A stretch of DNA of 7,035 nt from assembly GCA_947464215.1 (NCBI GenBank), contig CANHVX010000049.1, positions 1 through 7,035 on the forward strand, read 5' to 3'. Each line of letters starts with the position of its first letter. Position 1 is the stretch's first letter. Under the pieces are notes generated by a model. It saw nothing but the letters and a program-made list of their open reading frames with translations. It did not search any database and had not been told where the DNA came from. This stretch comes from Pseudomonadaceae bacterium. Lineage in GTDB: Bacteria > Pseudomonadota > Alphaproteobacteria > UBA2136 > UBA6156. Position numbers and translations under genes: made by a program. This document shows, in pieces, positions 6,946 to 7,035 of this stretch.

Positions 6946-7035
6946 TTAGCGGGTAAAAGGCAATTCCCCCTCCGCCAACACACTCTTGTCACCGGTGGCA
7001 CGGTTCTTCCATTCCACACGGCCTTCGGCGGCGCC
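6946..7035 (-). CDS. proS: C-terminal end of a gene, probably prolyl-tRNA synthetase (5' part outside the window)
   Basis: An open frame enters from the right edge and gives 29 residues before TAA at 6948-6946: GRVEWKNRATGDKSVLAEGE followed by LPFTR. The pattern VExKxRxTGE is like the extreme C-terminus of the short alphaproteobacterial type of prolyl-tRNA synthetase, which charges tRNA-Pro with proline. In many alphaproteobacteria proS lies directly upstream of lolC-lolD-dnaE in the same orientation, which is exactly its position here. The fragment alone is too short for proof, so the name rests mainly on context. No catalytic motif falls within the window. Confidence 0.55.
   Translation of the reverse strand, partial: GAAEGRVEWKNRATGDKSVLAEGELPFTR

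Noticed and set aside
1..7035. A defence system, mobile element, CRISPR array, tRNA or rRNA
   Set aside because: I found no repeat array, transposase, recombinase, inverted-repeat ends or RNA gene signature. All large genes are core housekeeping genes.

Overview
The window reads as a core chromosomal segment of an alphaproteobacterium, GC-rich by eye, probably from a lineage without a close named relative that I can identify. Three things point there. The order proS - lolC - lolD - dnaE on one strand is a known alphaproteobacterial arrangement. The DnaE sequence has alphaproteobacterial wording in its palm and fingers. There is a single LolC/E-type permease gene rather than the enterobacterial lolC-lolD-lolE trio. 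The species assignment is inference.

Layout from right to left, the direction of most transcription: (1) 6946-7035, the last 29 codons of a minus-strand gene, probably proS. (2) 6910-6936, a strong hairpin flanked by A and T tracts that can terminate transcription from both sides. (3) 6682-6909, a small plus-strand gene for an unrecognised 75-residue protein, sitting between proS and lolC. (4) 5333-6583, a LolC/E/F-family lipoprotein-release permease. (5) 4630-5340, its ATPase LolD, overlapping the permease by 8 bases. (6) 1036-4560, the replicative DNA polymerase III alpha subunit DnaE, beginning at GTG after a 69-base gap that holds a terminator-like hairpin. (7) 1-914, the first 304 codons of a type II (hexameric-class) citrate synthase gltA, cut by the window edge.

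The permease and LolD together make the inner-membrane machine that passes outer-membrane lipoproteins to LolA. DnaE and GltA are unrelated housekeeping functions (chromosome replication and TCA cycle entry) that are linked only by position. No mobile element, CRISPR array, tRNA, rRNA or defence system is visible. The long plus-strand open frames opposite gltA, dnaE and lolC are shadows of the real genes. Points worth a second look are a DnaE PHP domain that has lost its usual metal-binding histidines, the small unknown gene, and the unusual start and upstream region of dnaE.
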